Shown here piece by piece: positions 1-8,824 of a stretch of DNA of 64,000 nucleotides. The first letter of the stretch is position 1, and every line of letters begins with the position of its first letter. The position numbers and the translations under genes are program-made. The DNA lies in the NCBI GenBank assembly GCA_013284265.1, contig JABTBR010000004.1:62001-126000 (forward strand). Direction: 5' to 3'. A model generated the notes under the pieces. It worked only from the letters and a program-made list of their open reading frames with translations, had not been told where the DNA came from and did not search any database. Origin of the DNA: Oxalobacteraceae bacterium (GTDB lineage: Bacteria; Pseudomonadota; Gammaproteobacteria; Burkholderiales; Burkholderiaceae_D).

Positions 1-126
1 GGCCTACTGGCCGCTGTCGCGCCGCAGCCAGCGGGCGGCCGCCGCTTCCGCTTTCAAGACCGGCCGCGAGTCTGGCAACAGTCGCGGCGCCATTCCACCA
101 ACCCATAATAAGCAGAAAGAGACAAC

Positions 127-1680
127 ATGGCACACTCTCCCTTGAAGCGTTTCCTGACGTCCGTCATGGACGTGGCACGTCTGCGTAATGAACACGGTAT
201 TTCGAATGAGGCGGCACTGGAAATGCATCGCCAGCGGCGCAAGCTGCTCAAGCTGTCGGCCGCCGGCTCGGCGGCGCTGCTGGGCAGCAGTCCCCTGCTG
301 GCCGCGGCGGGCTCGCTCGACAGCGGCCGCGCGCGCATCGTCGTCGTCGGTGCCGGCCTGGGTGGACTGGCCTGCGCCTACCAGCTGAAAAAAGCCGGCA
401 TCTGCGCCACCGTGTATGAGGCCTCGGACCGGCTGGGTGGACGCTGCTCGTCCAATACCACCACGTTTCCGGGCCAGGTGGCCGAAAACGGCGGTGAATT
501 GATCGACACCGGTCACCTGGAACTGCGCCATTTGGCGGCCGAACTGGGCCTGACGCTGGATGACCTGGCGGCCTATGACGAGGAGCTGGGCGGCGAACTG
601 ACCTTCTGGATCGACGGCGCGCGCTATACCTGGGACGAGCAGCTGGAAGACTTCGCCGGCATCGCCGACCAGATTGATGCCGATAATCGCGCCGCGCCGT
701 TTCCGCAGACGTATAACCAGCATTCCCAGCGTGGCCTTGAGCTGGACAATATGTCGGTCACCGACTACATCACCGCCTATCTGCCGGGGGGATTGAATTC
801 GCGCCAGGGCAAGCTGCTCAAGCTGCTGATGGACGCTTCGTCCGGCATCGCCGCCACCCAGACCAGCGCGCTGGACCTGGTGGGCTTCTTTGCGGCCAGG
901 GGCTCGGATGAGCGCTTCCATATCAGGGGCGGCAACGATCAACTGGTGACAGGCATGGCGGCGACGCTGGAGGCTGGCCAGATCGTCAAAGGCCATGCGC
1001 TGACCCGGCTGGTGAAGAATGCCGACAACAGCTATACGCTGACCTTCAATACCAGCCAGGGCAGTAAGCAGATCAACGCGGACCACGTGGTACTGGCGCT
1101 GCCGTTCTCCATTTTGCAAAGCAGCGTTGACTATAGCCGCGCAGGGTTCGACAGCATGAAGGTCGCGACCATCCAGCACTTCAAGATGGGCATGCACTCG
1201 AAATTCCAGATGCAGTTCAACCGCCGCGTCTGGCGCGAGCAGGGTTATACGGGCTTGAGCGACGGCGATACCGGGTACCAGATCAGCTGGGAAGTCACGC
1301 GCGCCCAGCCTGGCACGGAAGGGATTCTGACTTGCTTCTCGGGGGATCAGGTGGCCGTCGCCATGAACGACAAGCCGTTGGCGTCGAAAGCGAACGACCT
1401 GCTCAATGGGCTGGATCTGACCTTCCCTGGTGTGAAACCGTTGTGGAATGGCCGGGCTTTATTGAATTACTGGCCGGGGAATCAGTGGAGCAAGGGCGCT
1501 TATACGGCGCATCCGGTCGGCAGCTATACCAGCTACTACGGCTATGCGGGCGTGCGGCAGGGGAATTGCCATTTCGCCGGCGAGCACGCCTCGGTGCAGC
1601 ATTCGGGCTTCCTGAACGGGGCGGTTGAGACGGGGCAGAAATGCGCCAAGGCGATTTTGCTGGCGATGCGCCGGCGTTAG
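127..1680 (+). CDS. Tat-exported flavin monoamine oxidase family protein
   Basis: FAD-dependent amine oxidase, 517 residues, predicted to oxidise an amine to an aldehyde. The N-terminus carries a twin-arginine element (R37-R38 followed by KLLKLSA and a hydrophobic Ala-rich stretch), so the mature enzyme is probably periplasmic. A Rossmann FAD site follows at about residues 70-90 (VVVGAGLGG), then the second FAD motif EASDRLGGR near residue 100. The C-terminus has the family's FAD-contacting segment (FAGEHASVQHSGFLNGAVETG). It is the first of several amine-metabolism genes on this strand, with an aldehyde dehydrogenase next. The substrate cannot be read from sequence. The start at 127 is preceded by a purine-rich stretch and keeps the whole Tat signal. 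Confidence 0.87.
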   Translation: MAHSPLKRFLTSVMDVARLRNEHGISNEAALEMHRQRRKLLKLSAAGSAALLGSSPLLAAAGSLDSGRARIVVVGAGLGGLACAYQLKKAGICATVYEASDRLGGRCSSNTTTFPGQVAENGGELIDTGHLELRHLAAELGLTLDDLAAYDEELGGELTFWIDGARYTWDEQLEDFAGIADQIDADNRAAPFPQTYNQHSQRGLELDNMSVTDYITAYLPGGLNSRQGKLLKLLMDASSGIAATQTSALDLVGFFAARGSDERFHIRGGNDQLVTGMAATLEAGQIVKGHALTRLVKNADNSYTLTFNTSQGSKQINADHVVLALPFSILQSSVDYSRAGFDSMKVATIQHFKMGMHSKFQMQFNRRVWREQGYTGLSDGDTGYQISWEVTRAQPGTEGILTCFSGDQVAVAMNDKPLASKANDLLNGLDLTFPGVKPLWNGRALLNYWPGNQWSKGAYTAHPVGSYTSYYGYAGVRQGNCHFAGEHASVQHSGFLNGAVETGQKCAKAILLAMRRR

Positions 1681-1721
1681 CGCTTAATACTGAGTTTACT
1701 GTCTGGCCCTGCCGTCGTATT

Positions 1722-1822
1722 AAACCCACGGCGTAACCCTGGGGTCTGACCCTGGGTCCGGAGTGGGGCTGCGCCCCGCCGGTCCCGTTGGGACCGGCCC
1801 CCGGCTCTTTGCCTTGGGTTTT
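1722..1822 (+). repeat. Intergenic palindromic repeat, copy 1, long form
   Basis: Starts with AAACCCACGGCGTAACCC and ends with GGCTCTTTGCCTTGGGTTTT, so the two ends are imperfect inverted repeats. A second palindrome lies inside (GGGGCTGCGCCCC, then GGTCCCGTTGGGACC). It sits 41 bp after the amine oxidase stop and is one of six copies in the window. Strong folding at a gene end is compatible with a terminator role, which is inference. Confidence 0.85.
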
Positions 1823-1888
1823 AACAGCAGTCGCGGCGCGCTGACCGCTCCACAGCGTCGCATCAAATTTTAGAATATTGGATACACC

Positions 1889-3412
1889 ATGCCTGTCAAT
1901 TTTTCATGCTTTACCCCCCTGCGTCCGCAGGTCTATCTGCAAGGCGCGTATGCGGCGCCATTGGCCGAGCTGCACAAGGAGTCGATCAACCCGGCCACGC
2001 TGAGCGTGGTGGGCCGCTTCCCTGTCTGCGCGGCGGCCGACGTGCAGCGCGCCGTCAATGCCGCCAACCTGGCGCAGCGCCAGTGGCGGCAGACCGACAC
2101 GCAGTCGCGCGCCGCGCTGCTGCACGCGCTGGCCGACACGATCGAACATTCACCCAGCCGCGGCGAGGTGGCGCAACTGATCTGCCGGGAGATGGGCAAA
2201 CCCTATCCTGACGCCGTGGGCGAACTGGCGATCTGCGCCTCGGTGTTCCGCTACTTCGCCGAAATGGCGCGCGACGATGGCGGCAAGGTGGCCGGCACCA
2301 ATCTGTCCGGCTCCTTCCAGCACATGCGCTACGAGCCATACGGCGTCAGCGTGCATATCCTGCCGTTCAATTACCCGATCCTGCTGCTGTGCTGGACCGT
2401 CGCCGCCTCGCTGGCGGCCGGCAATGCCTGCATCGTCAAGCCGGCCGAGGCGACTTCGCTATGCACGCTGCGCTTCATGGAGTATTTCGGCGTGCTGCCG
2501 CCCGGACTGTTGGCCTGCCTGCCGGGCGACGCCAGCACCGCCCAGTTGCTGATTCAATCGTCCGGCACCCATGCGGTGGCCTTCACCGGCAGCGTGGCCG
2601 CCGCGCGTGCCGTCGGCGTGGCTTGCGCCGAGCGCATGAAGCCCTGCGTGCTGGAGGCGGGCGGCAGCGACCCAATGATCATTTCGCGCCACGCGCCGCT
2701 GGAGGTGGCCGCCGCCGGCTGCGTCAACTCCGCCTTCCTGCTGAGCGGCCAGGTGTGCACTTCGTCGGAGCGCTTCTTCGTGGTCGACGAGATCCACGAT
2801 GCCTTCGTCGCCGAGTTCGCGCGCCGTACCCGCCAACTGCGCGTGGGCGACGGCATGCGGGTGGCGGAAATCGGGCCGCTGGTCAGCGAGGCCGCACGCG
2901 ACAAGGTGGCGCGGCTGGTGCGCGAGGCGGTGGAGCAGGGCGCGCAAGTGGTCTGCGGCGGGCGCATTCCGCCCGAAGGGCCGCCGGGATGGTTCTATGA
3001 GCCGACCATTCTGACCGGCGTGACGCCGGATATGGCCATCATGCGCGAGGAGTGTTTTGGGCCGGTGGCCGCTATTTGCCGGGTGCCGGACTTCGAGGCA
3101 GCGCTGCGGATGGCCAATGACAGCGAGTTCGGTTTGGGTGCTTCGGTGTTTACCACCGACCTGGCCGAGGCCATGGACGCGGCCGACCGGCTCGAATCGG
3201 GCATGGTCTGGATCAACAACCCGCTGATCGATAACGATGCGTTGCCGTTTAGCGGCGCCAAGATGTCAGGGCTGGGATGCGAACTGGGACGGCAGGGACT
3301 GGATGCCTTCCGCAGGCCCAAGATGGTGATATTGGATCACCGGCCGCGGATTCATGACTGGTGGCTGCCACGCCGGGATGATGCGTTCTATCCGGCGCAG
3401 GTCGCAAACTAA
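1889..3412 (+). CDS. NAD(P)-dependent aldehyde dehydrogenase (succinate-semialdehyde dehydrogenase-like)
   Basis: Aldehyde dehydrogenase of 507 residues, the usual family length. All key residues are visible: N161 in LPFNYP, the cofactor-binding K184 in VKPAEAT, general base E256 in VLEAGGSDP and nucleophile C290 in SGQVCTSSE. The EAGGSDP and MREECFGPV segments resemble the succinate-semialdehyde dehydrogenase branch, but the substrate is uncertain. It lies between an amine oxidase and an amidase, and a PuuA/PuuB-like pair follows. It therefore probably oxidises the aldehyde released by amine oxidation. No good Shine-Dalgarno precedes 1889, so the start is moderately sure. Confidence 0.88.
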   Translation: MPVNFSCFTPLRPQVYLQGAYAAPLAELHKESINPATLSVVGRFPVCAAADVQRAVNAANLAQRQWRQTDTQSRAALLHALADTIEHSPSRGEVAQLICREMGKPYPDAVGELAICASVFRYFAEMARDDGGKVAGTNLSGSFQHMRYEPYGVSVHILPFNYPILLLCWTVAASLAAGNACIVKPAEATSLCTLRFMEYFGVLPPGLLACLPGDASTAQLLIQSSGTHAVAFTGSVAAARAVGVACAERMKPCVLEAGGSDPMIISRHAPLEVAAAGCVNSAFLLSGQVCTSSERFFVVDEIHDAFVAEFARRTRQLRVGDGMRVAEIGPLVSEAARDKVARLVREAVEQGAQVVCGGRIPPEGPPGWFYEPTILTGVTPDMAIMREECFGPVAAICRVPDFEAALRMANDSEFGLGASVFTTDLAEAMDAADRLESGMVWINNPLIDNDALPFSGAKMSGLGCELGRQGLDAFRRPKMVILDHRPRIHDWWLPRRDDAFYPAQVAN

Positions 3413-3434
3413 GCGCGCCGCGAGCGCACGCAAA

Positions 3435-3536
3435 AAACCCACAGCAAAGAGCCGGGGGCCGGTTCCGACGGAACCGGCGGGGCGTAGCCCCTCTCCGGAC
3501 CCTGGGGTCAGACCCCAGGGTTACGCCTTGGGTTTT
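3435..3536 (-). repeat. Intergenic palindromic repeat, copy 2, long form, inverted
   Basis: Reverse orientation relative to copy 1. It begins AAACCCACAGCAAAGAGCC and ends CCCAGGGTTACGCCTTGGGTTTT. The inner palindromes are GGTTCCGACGGAACC and CTGGGGTCAGACCCCAG. It starts 23 bp after the aldehyde dehydrogenase stop. Confidence 0.85.
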
Positions 3537-3615
3537 GAATTTGCAGCCGTCGGCACCTTGGCGTTTGAAAAACGCTAGAACCAAGGTCTTTAACCTATAC
3601 TTTTTTGGAACCACC

Positions 3616-5067
3616 ATGCACCACATTCCCTACATGTCCGCCACTGACCTGCTGGCCCATTTCCGTGCCGGCACCCTGGACCCGGTCGACGTCCTCGAAA
3701 CCCTGGTCGAGACAGCCCATCGCCAGCAGTCCACCGTGAACTGCGCGGCCGGCCTGTTCGTCGAGCAGGCCCGCGCCATGGCCTACGTGGCGCGCCGCCG
3801 CTACGCCGAGGGCACCGCCCGCGCTCTTGAAGGCGTGCCCGTCATCATCAAGGAGGAGACCAGCGTCAAGGGCTGGCCACGTCCGCTCGCCTCGCTGCTG
3901 TTCAAGGACCGCGTCGCCGCCGAGAACCATCCCATCGTCGACAAACTGCTCGAAGCTGGCGCGATTCCCTACTTCCAGGCCACCAATCCGGAGTTCTGCG
4001 TGCTCGGCCACACCTGGAGCAAGCTGTATGGCGTCACCCGCAATCCCTGGGGACTGGACTATTCCTGCGGCGGTTCCAGCGGCGGCTCGGGCGCGGCGCT
4101 GGCGGCCGGTGTGGCGCCGCTGGCCACCGGCAGCGATATGGCCGGCTCGATCCGCCTGCCGTCCTCGCTGTGCGGCGTGTACGGCTACAAGCCGCCGTTC
4201 GGCCGGCTCGCCTGTGCGGCCGGCGACGAATACATGGTGCAGGCCGTGGAAGGGCCGATGACGCGCACCTTCGACGACCTGGTGCTGATGCAGAACGTGA
4301 TCGCCGGTCCGCATCCCTCGTCTTTTACCACGCTGCCCTACACGCCGCTGCCGACCAGCTATGGCGATTTGACGGGCATGCGCATCGCCTACTGCCCGGC
4401 CTTCGGCAACCCCGGCCTGGCGCCCGATATCCGCCGCAACCTGATGCGCGCGCTCGATGGCCTGCGCAGCCGCGGCGCCGTGGTCGAGGAAGTGGCGCTG
4501 CGCTGGGATCTGCAGGAAATCAACGACGTGCTGCTTGACGGGCTGCGTGCGGTCTTTGTTGACGAATTCATGGGCGCGATTTCGGATACCGATGCGGCAA
4601 AGCTGTGCAGCTACGCCGGCGCGGTGCGCGACCAGGGCAAGGGGCCAGCCGCCTCCCTGATTCCGAGCGCCGAACTGGGACGCCAGCTGCACCGCGATAT
4701 GCAGAACAAGGTCTGGAGCAAGGGCTACACCGCCTTCATCTGCGCCACCGTGCTGACCACCGACCTGCCGGCCGAACAGGATCCGGTGGCCGAACCGTTC
4801 ATGCAAAGGGGCGGCCATCAGCTGGAATCGAACCTGGGCTGGTGCCTGACGCCCGCGTTCAACCTGCTCAACCGCTATCCGGTGCTCGCCGCGCCGACCG
4901 GTCTGTCCGACATCGGCATACCGACCGGCATGCAGATCGTCGCCAACGCCTATGACGATGAAACGGTGTTCCGGGTCGCGGCGAACCATGCGCAGGCCGG
5001 CAGTTCGCAGCTCTTCATCGGGCAATTCCCGTCCGCGGCCCTGCAGGCACAAAGCGCTGTGGCATAA
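3616..5067 (+). CDS. Amidase signature family hydrolase
   Basis: Amidase of 483 residues from the ATG at 3616; the frame stays open upstream to 3535, but the family N-terminus begins at the later ATG. The Ser-cisSer-Lys triad is complete: K79 in VPVIIKEE, cis-Ser S154 in CGGSSGGS and nucleophile S178 in GSDMAGSIR. The spacings of 99 and 24 residues equal those in fatty acid amide hydrolase. No signal peptide is seen, so it is probably cytoplasmic. It sits among genes like those of the gamma-glutamylated amine pathway, where it might hydrolyse a glutamyl amide in place of a PuuD-type hydrolase; that role is inference. Confidence 0.87.
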   Translation: MHHIPYMSATDLLAHFRAGTLDPVDVLETLVETAHRQQSTVNCAAGLFVEQARAMAYVARRRYAEGTARALEGVPVIIKEETSVKGWPRPLASLLFKDRVAAENHPIVDKLLEAGAIPYFQATNPEFCVLGHTWSKLYGVTRNPWGLDYSCGGSSGGSGAALAAGVAPLATGSDMAGSIRLPSSLCGVYGYKPPFGRLACAAGDEYMVQAVEGPMTRTFDDLVLMQNVIAGPHPSSFTTLPYTPLPTSYGDLTGMRIAYCPAFGNPGLAPDIRRNLMRALDGLRSRGAVVEEVALRWDLQEINDVLLDGLRAVFVDEFMGAISDTDAAKLCSYAGAVRDQGKGPAASLIPSAELGRQLHRDMQNKVWSKGYTAFICATVLTTDLPAEQDPVAEPFMQRGGHQLESNLGWCLTPAFNLLNRYPVLAAPTGLSDIGIPTGMQIVANAYDDETVFRVAANHAQAGSSQLFIGQFPSAALQAQSAVA

Positions 5068-5106
5068 TCGGCGCTGCGCGTCTCACCCTAACCGATACTG
5101 ATCAGC

Positions 5107-5931
5107 ATGCATAAAGAAACCCCAGTCGTCCCGGAAGCCGCGTCCACCCAGGAGCGGCCGCCAGCCAGGAGCGCCGCCAAGCGCCGCGTTCCGCAGCAGG
5201 AGCGCGGACTGAAGACGATAGAAATCATCCTGCGGGCGGCCGGCGAGGAAATCGCGCGCGGCGGCCTGGCCAAGCTGACTACCAAGCGCATCGCCGAAGC
5301 CGCGGGCCTGTCGGTGGGCGGCCTGTATGAATACTTCCCCAACAAGGAGTCGGTGGTGCATGCGCTGGCCAGCCAGTGGCTGGAGCGCGTCAAGGACGCG
5401 GTGGCGAACATCCACCCGTCCAGGACCGGCTGCGTCGACCTGATACGCTATCTGAACATGACCTATGACGCCGTCAAGCCCCTGTACCAGAAGGTGCCCG
5501 GCGTCAGCGTGCTGATATCGCTGCTGGCCTCTGTGCCGGCGCTGAAGGCGCTGGAAGAGCAGATCGATATGCAGGTCAATGCCCTGCTGACCGATGCCAT
5601 CTCCCAGCTGCTGCCCTACGTGAGCAAGGAACAGTGCAGCGCGACCGCCCGCACTGTGACCATCATGGATCACTACCTGCTGATCGAATCGCTGATGCGC
5701 GATCCGGCCCACGCGGCCCTGTTCGAGACCAACCACCGGGTCTGCCGCCATGCGCTGGCCAGCCACCTGATGCTGCTCAATGAGCAGGCCCAGATGAGCG
5801 CACCGCGTTCCGCGTCACAGCCGAAGTCCGAGCCAAACTCGGAGCAAAAATCGGAGAAAAACCCGGAGCAAAACCCCGAGCCAGCCTCCTGGCCGGCACC
5901 GCGTCCGGAAGCGCCGCCCGACGTCACCTAA
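5107..5931 (+). CDS. TetR/AcrR family transcriptional regulator
   Basis: A 274-residue regulator with a basic N-terminal tail, then a TetR helix-turn-helix at about residues 36-82 (LTTKRIAEAAGLSVGGLYEYFPNKESVV). An all-helical ligand and dimer domain follows. The last roughly 40 residues are an unusual Ser/Glu/Pro/Lys-rich tail with repeated SEQKSE and NPEQNPE-like units, longer than typical for TetR proteins. It lies 39 bp after the amidase gene and upstream of the PuuA/PuuB-like pair, so it probably controls the amine catabolic genes around it. No operator was identified. Confidence 0.88.
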   Translation: MHKETPVVPEAASTQERPPARSAAKRRVPQQERGLKTIEIILRAAGEEIARGGLAKLTTKRIAEAAGLSVGGLYEYFPNKESVVHALASQWLERVKDAVANIHPSRTGCVDLIRYLNMTYDAVKPLYQKVPGVSVLISLLASVPALKALEEQIDMQVNALLTDAISQLLPYVSKEQCSATARTVTIMDHYLLIESLMRDPAHAALFETNHRVCRHALASHLMLLNEQAQMSAPRSASQPKSEPNSEQKSEKNPEQNPEPASWPAPRPEAPPDVT

Positions 5932-6083
5932 GTCCGGCTTTTCCCTGGCAGCCTGCCGGCGTTCCCGCCGCGCAGGCCAGCCACACCCATCTTCCATTTA
6001 CCCCGTTCACCGGCCCGCAGTCAAAATCGCGCCGGTGGCCCGACCCTGCGCGCGCGCAGTGTCGACAGCTTCGAAAGCACAGC

Positions 6084-7430
6084 ATGAACACGACGTTTAG
6101 CAAAGAACTGCTGGCGGGCCAGCCCTATGCCCGCTTCCTCGTCACCGATATCGATGGCGTCAGCCGGGGCAAGCACCTGTCCGGCGAAAAAATCGCCAGC
6201 ATGCTCGATGGCGGCGGCACTATCGCCAGCGCCGTCTTCGGCTGGGATATCCAGGACCAGCTGTATGAGAAAGTCAGTTTCACCGGCTTCCATACCGGCT
6301 TTCCCGATGTGGGCCTGGTGCTCGATCCGAGTACCGCGCGCCAGCTGCCATGGGACGGCAACAGCTGGCTGATCCTGGGCGAGCACACCCGCGCCGACGG
6401 CTCGCCCTTGCCGATCTGCCCGCGCCAGGTACTGAAACGGGTGCTGGCCAAGGCCGAAGCGATGGGCTATTCGGCCCAGGTAGGCACCGAATTCGAATGG
6501 TTTGTGCTGGACGAGACCGAAGTATCGGTGCGTGCCAAGGGGTATCGCAACCTGCAGACCGCGACCCAGGGGCTGAGCAATTATTCGCCGTTTCGTATCG
6601 ATGCCCAACATGCCTTCGTGCGCGAGCTGTTCACCAGTCTGAACGCCATCGACGTGCCGCTGGAAGCGCTGCACACCGAGGCAGGTCCCGGCAATTTCGA
6701 GGCGGCGATCCGCTACGGCGACGCGCTCAAGACCGCCGACCGCGCCGTGCTGTTCAAGGAATCGGTGCGCGAGATCGGGCGCCGCCATGGCCTGCTGAAT
6801 ACCTTCATGGCCAAGTACTCCACCGACTACGCGGGCTGCGGCCAGCACCTGCACCAGAGCCTGTGGCGCGATGGCCGCAACTGTTTCCACGACGAGCGCG
6901 CCGAGCATAGGATGAGCGATACCATGCGCCACTTCATCGCCGGCCAGTTGCACTGCCTGCCGCATCTGCTGCCGCTGCTGGCGCCCTTCATCAATAGCTA
7001 CAAGCGGCTGGTGGACCACAATCTGGCGCCGGTAAAGCCCACCTGGGCGGTGGATAACCGCAATGCCGCGCTGCGCGTGATCCCCGGCGGCGCCAGCAGC
7101 ATGCGGCTCGAGACCCGCACCGCCGGTGCCGATGCCAATCCCTACCTGGCGATCGCCGCCGCGCTGGCTGCGGGCCTGTATGGAATAGAGCACAAGCTGG
7201 CGCTGGACCTGCCGCCCGTTTCCGGCGCCAACCAGGGCGCCGAGCAGGTCGAACGGCTGCCACGCACCTTGGCCGACGCCACCGCCGCCATGGACCGCTC
7301 GCCGCTGGCGCGCGAGCTGCTGGGCGAGGAGTTCGTCCGTCACTTTGTCCAGACCCGCGAGTGGGAAGTGGCCCAGTTCAACCAGAGCGTGACCGACTGG
7401 GAGCTGCAACGCTACCTGGAGCTTGCGTGA
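6084..7430 (+). CDS. Glutamine synthetase family protein (gamma-glutamylpolyamine synthetase, PuuA-like)
   Basis: A 448-residue ATP-dependent carboxylate-amine ligase of the type III glutamine synthetase-like family. Visible motifs are the metal-binding TEFEWFVLDE, the EAGPGNFEAAI segment, GCGQHLHQSLW (equivalent of the GSGMHxHxS loop) and RLETRTAGADANPYLAIAAA near the C-terminus. Length and motifs match PuuA-type enzymes, which join glutamate to putrescine or another amine, rather than assimilatory GlnA. The next gene, 37 bp on, is a PuuB-like oxidase, which supports a gamma-glutamylated amine route. The precise amine is unknown. The start has only a weak ribosome site. Confidence 0.86.
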   Translation: MNTTFSKELLAGQPYARFLVTDIDGVSRGKHLSGEKIASMLDGGGTIASAVFGWDIQDQLYEKVSFTGFHTGFPDVGLVLDPSTARQLPWDGNSWLILGEHTRADGSPLPICPRQVLKRVLAKAEAMGYSAQVGTEFEWFVLDETEVSVRAKGYRNLQTATQGLSNYSPFRIDAQHAFVRELFTSLNAIDVPLEALHTEAGPGNFEAAIRYGDALKTADRAVLFKESVREIGRRHGLLNTFMAKYSTDYAGCGQHLHQSLWRDGRNCFHDERAEHRMSDTMRHFIAGQLHCLPHLLPLLAPFINSYKRLVDHNLAPVKPTWAVDNRNAALRVIPGGASSMRLETRTAGADANPYLAIAAALAAGLYGIEHKLALDLPPVSGANQGAEQVERLPRTLADATAAMDRSPLARELLGEEFVRHFVQTREWEVAQFNQSVTDWELQRYLELA

Positions 7431-7467
7431 TGTGCGCGCCGTCACCGTTTGCAAGGAGTAGAAAGAG

Positions 7468-8766
7468 ATGAGCGATATGAGCACTGAACGGATTGATTCG
7501 TACTACAACGCGACCGCCAACAGCGCCACGCGCTATCCGAAGCTGGAGGGCGAGATTCATGTCGATGTCGCCGTCATCGGTGGTGGATTCACCGGCCTGG
7601 CCACTGCGCTGGAATTGGCGGAGCAGGGCAAACGGGTTGCGCTGGTCGAGGCCAAGCGCATCGGCTGGGGCCAGTCCGGCCGCAACGGCGGGCAGGTGAC
7701 GGGGAGCCTGTCCGGCGATGGCGCCATCCATCGCCAGCTGGCGCGCCAGTCCGGCGTTCAGGCGGCCGAGGATTTCATCTGGTATCTGCGCTGGCGCGGC
7801 CAGGACATCATTCGCGCCCGTATTGAAAAATATGGCATCGCTTGCGATCTCAAGTCCGGTCACCTGCACGCCGCCTACAAGCCGGGGCATATGGACGCCA
7901 TGCTGGCGAACTACGAAGACATGGTCAGACGTGGCATGGGCGATATGGTGGAACTGGTCGAAGCGCAGGACATCGCAGGTTTCATCGATACGCCGCTGTA
8001 TCACGGCGGCATCTACAACAAGAACAATCTGCACCTGCACCCGCTCAATCTGTGCCTGGGCGAGGCGCAAGCGCTGGCCAGCCTGGGCGGGCTGATATTC
8101 GAGCAGTCGCCGGTGCTGGAAATTATTCACGGTGCCCGGCCGGTGTTGCGGCTTGAGGGCGGGCGCGTTCACGCAGACCAGATACTGCTGGCGGGCGATG
8201 TCAGCCACAAGCTGGAACGGCGCAAGTTGAGCGGGATGATTTTCCCGGCCGCTGGCGGCATCGTTGCCACCGCGCCGCTGGGCGAACTGGCGCAGCAGTT
8301 GATTCCGCGCGAGGTGGCAGTGTACGACAGCCGCTTCGTGCTCGACTACTTCCGCATGACGGCTGACGGACGCTTGCTGTTCGGTGGCGGTGCCAACTAT
8401 TCGGGCAAGGCCTCGCGCGACATCGCGGCCGAGCTGCGGCCTTGCATCGAGCGCACCTTTCCGCAGTTGCGCGGGGTGGAGATCGATTTCCAGTGGAGCT
8501 GCGATATGGGCATCGTATTCAACCGCATACCGCAGCTGGGCAAGCTGGCGCCGAATGTCTGGTATGCGCAGGGGTACTCGGGGCATGGGCTGGCTACCTC
8601 GCACATCGTCGGCGAGGTGATGGCCAAGGCGATTGGCGGGACCATGGACAAGTTCGATGTGTTCCAGCGCTTTAGTCACGTGCGCGCGCCGGTGGGGGAT
8701 TGGATGGGGCGGCAGATTCTGGCCTTGGGGATGTGGTACTTCCTGATGCTGGAGCGCTTGCGCTGA
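7468..8766 (+). CDS. FAD-dependent oxidoreductase, gamma-glutamylputrescine oxidase-like (PuuB-like)
   Basis: A 432-residue DAO-family flavoenzyme. The N-terminal Rossmann motif VAVIGGGFTGLATALELAEQG (from about residue 32) is followed by the GWGQSGRNGGQ loop typical of the PuuB group. The C-terminal half contains YAQGYSGHGLATSHIVGE, which closes the FAD site. It would oxidise a gamma-glutamylated or free amine to the aldehyde. A good ribosome site (AAGGAG) lies upstream of the ATG. With the PuuA-like gene before it, the two form a transcription unit. The aldehyde dehydrogenase and amidase needed for later steps are encoded a few kb upstream. Confidence 0.87.
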   Translation: MSDMSTERIDSYYNATANSATRYPKLEGEIHVDVAVIGGGFTGLATALELAEQGKRVALVEAKRIGWGQSGRNGGQVTGSLSGDGAIHRQLARQSGVQAAEDFIWYLRWRGQDIIRARIEKYGIACDLKSGHLHAAYKPGHMDAMLANYEDMVRRGMGDMVELVEAQDIAGFIDTPLYHGGIYNKNNLHLHPLNLCLGEAQALASLGGLIFEQSPVLEIIHGARPVLRLEGGRVHADQILLAGDVSHKLERRKLSGMIFPAAGGIVATAPLGELAQQLIPREVAVYDSRFVLDYFRMTADGRLLFGGGANYSGKASRDIAAELRPCIERTFPQLRGVEIDFQWSCDMGIVFNRIPQLGKLAPNVWYAQGYSGHGLATSHIVGEVMAKAIGGTMDKFDVFQRFSHVRAPVGDWMGRQILALGMWYFLMLERLR

Positions 8767-8824
8767 AGCCTGCTCGCCAGCTTTCAGGCCTTGTAAATCC
8801 CCTTCACTTTTCAGGAAAGTCCAA

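Noticed and set aside
4-1197. A 397-residue minus-strand frame over the amine oxidase
   Set aside because: Antisense shadow of a gene with clear FAD motifs; no start signal and biased composition.
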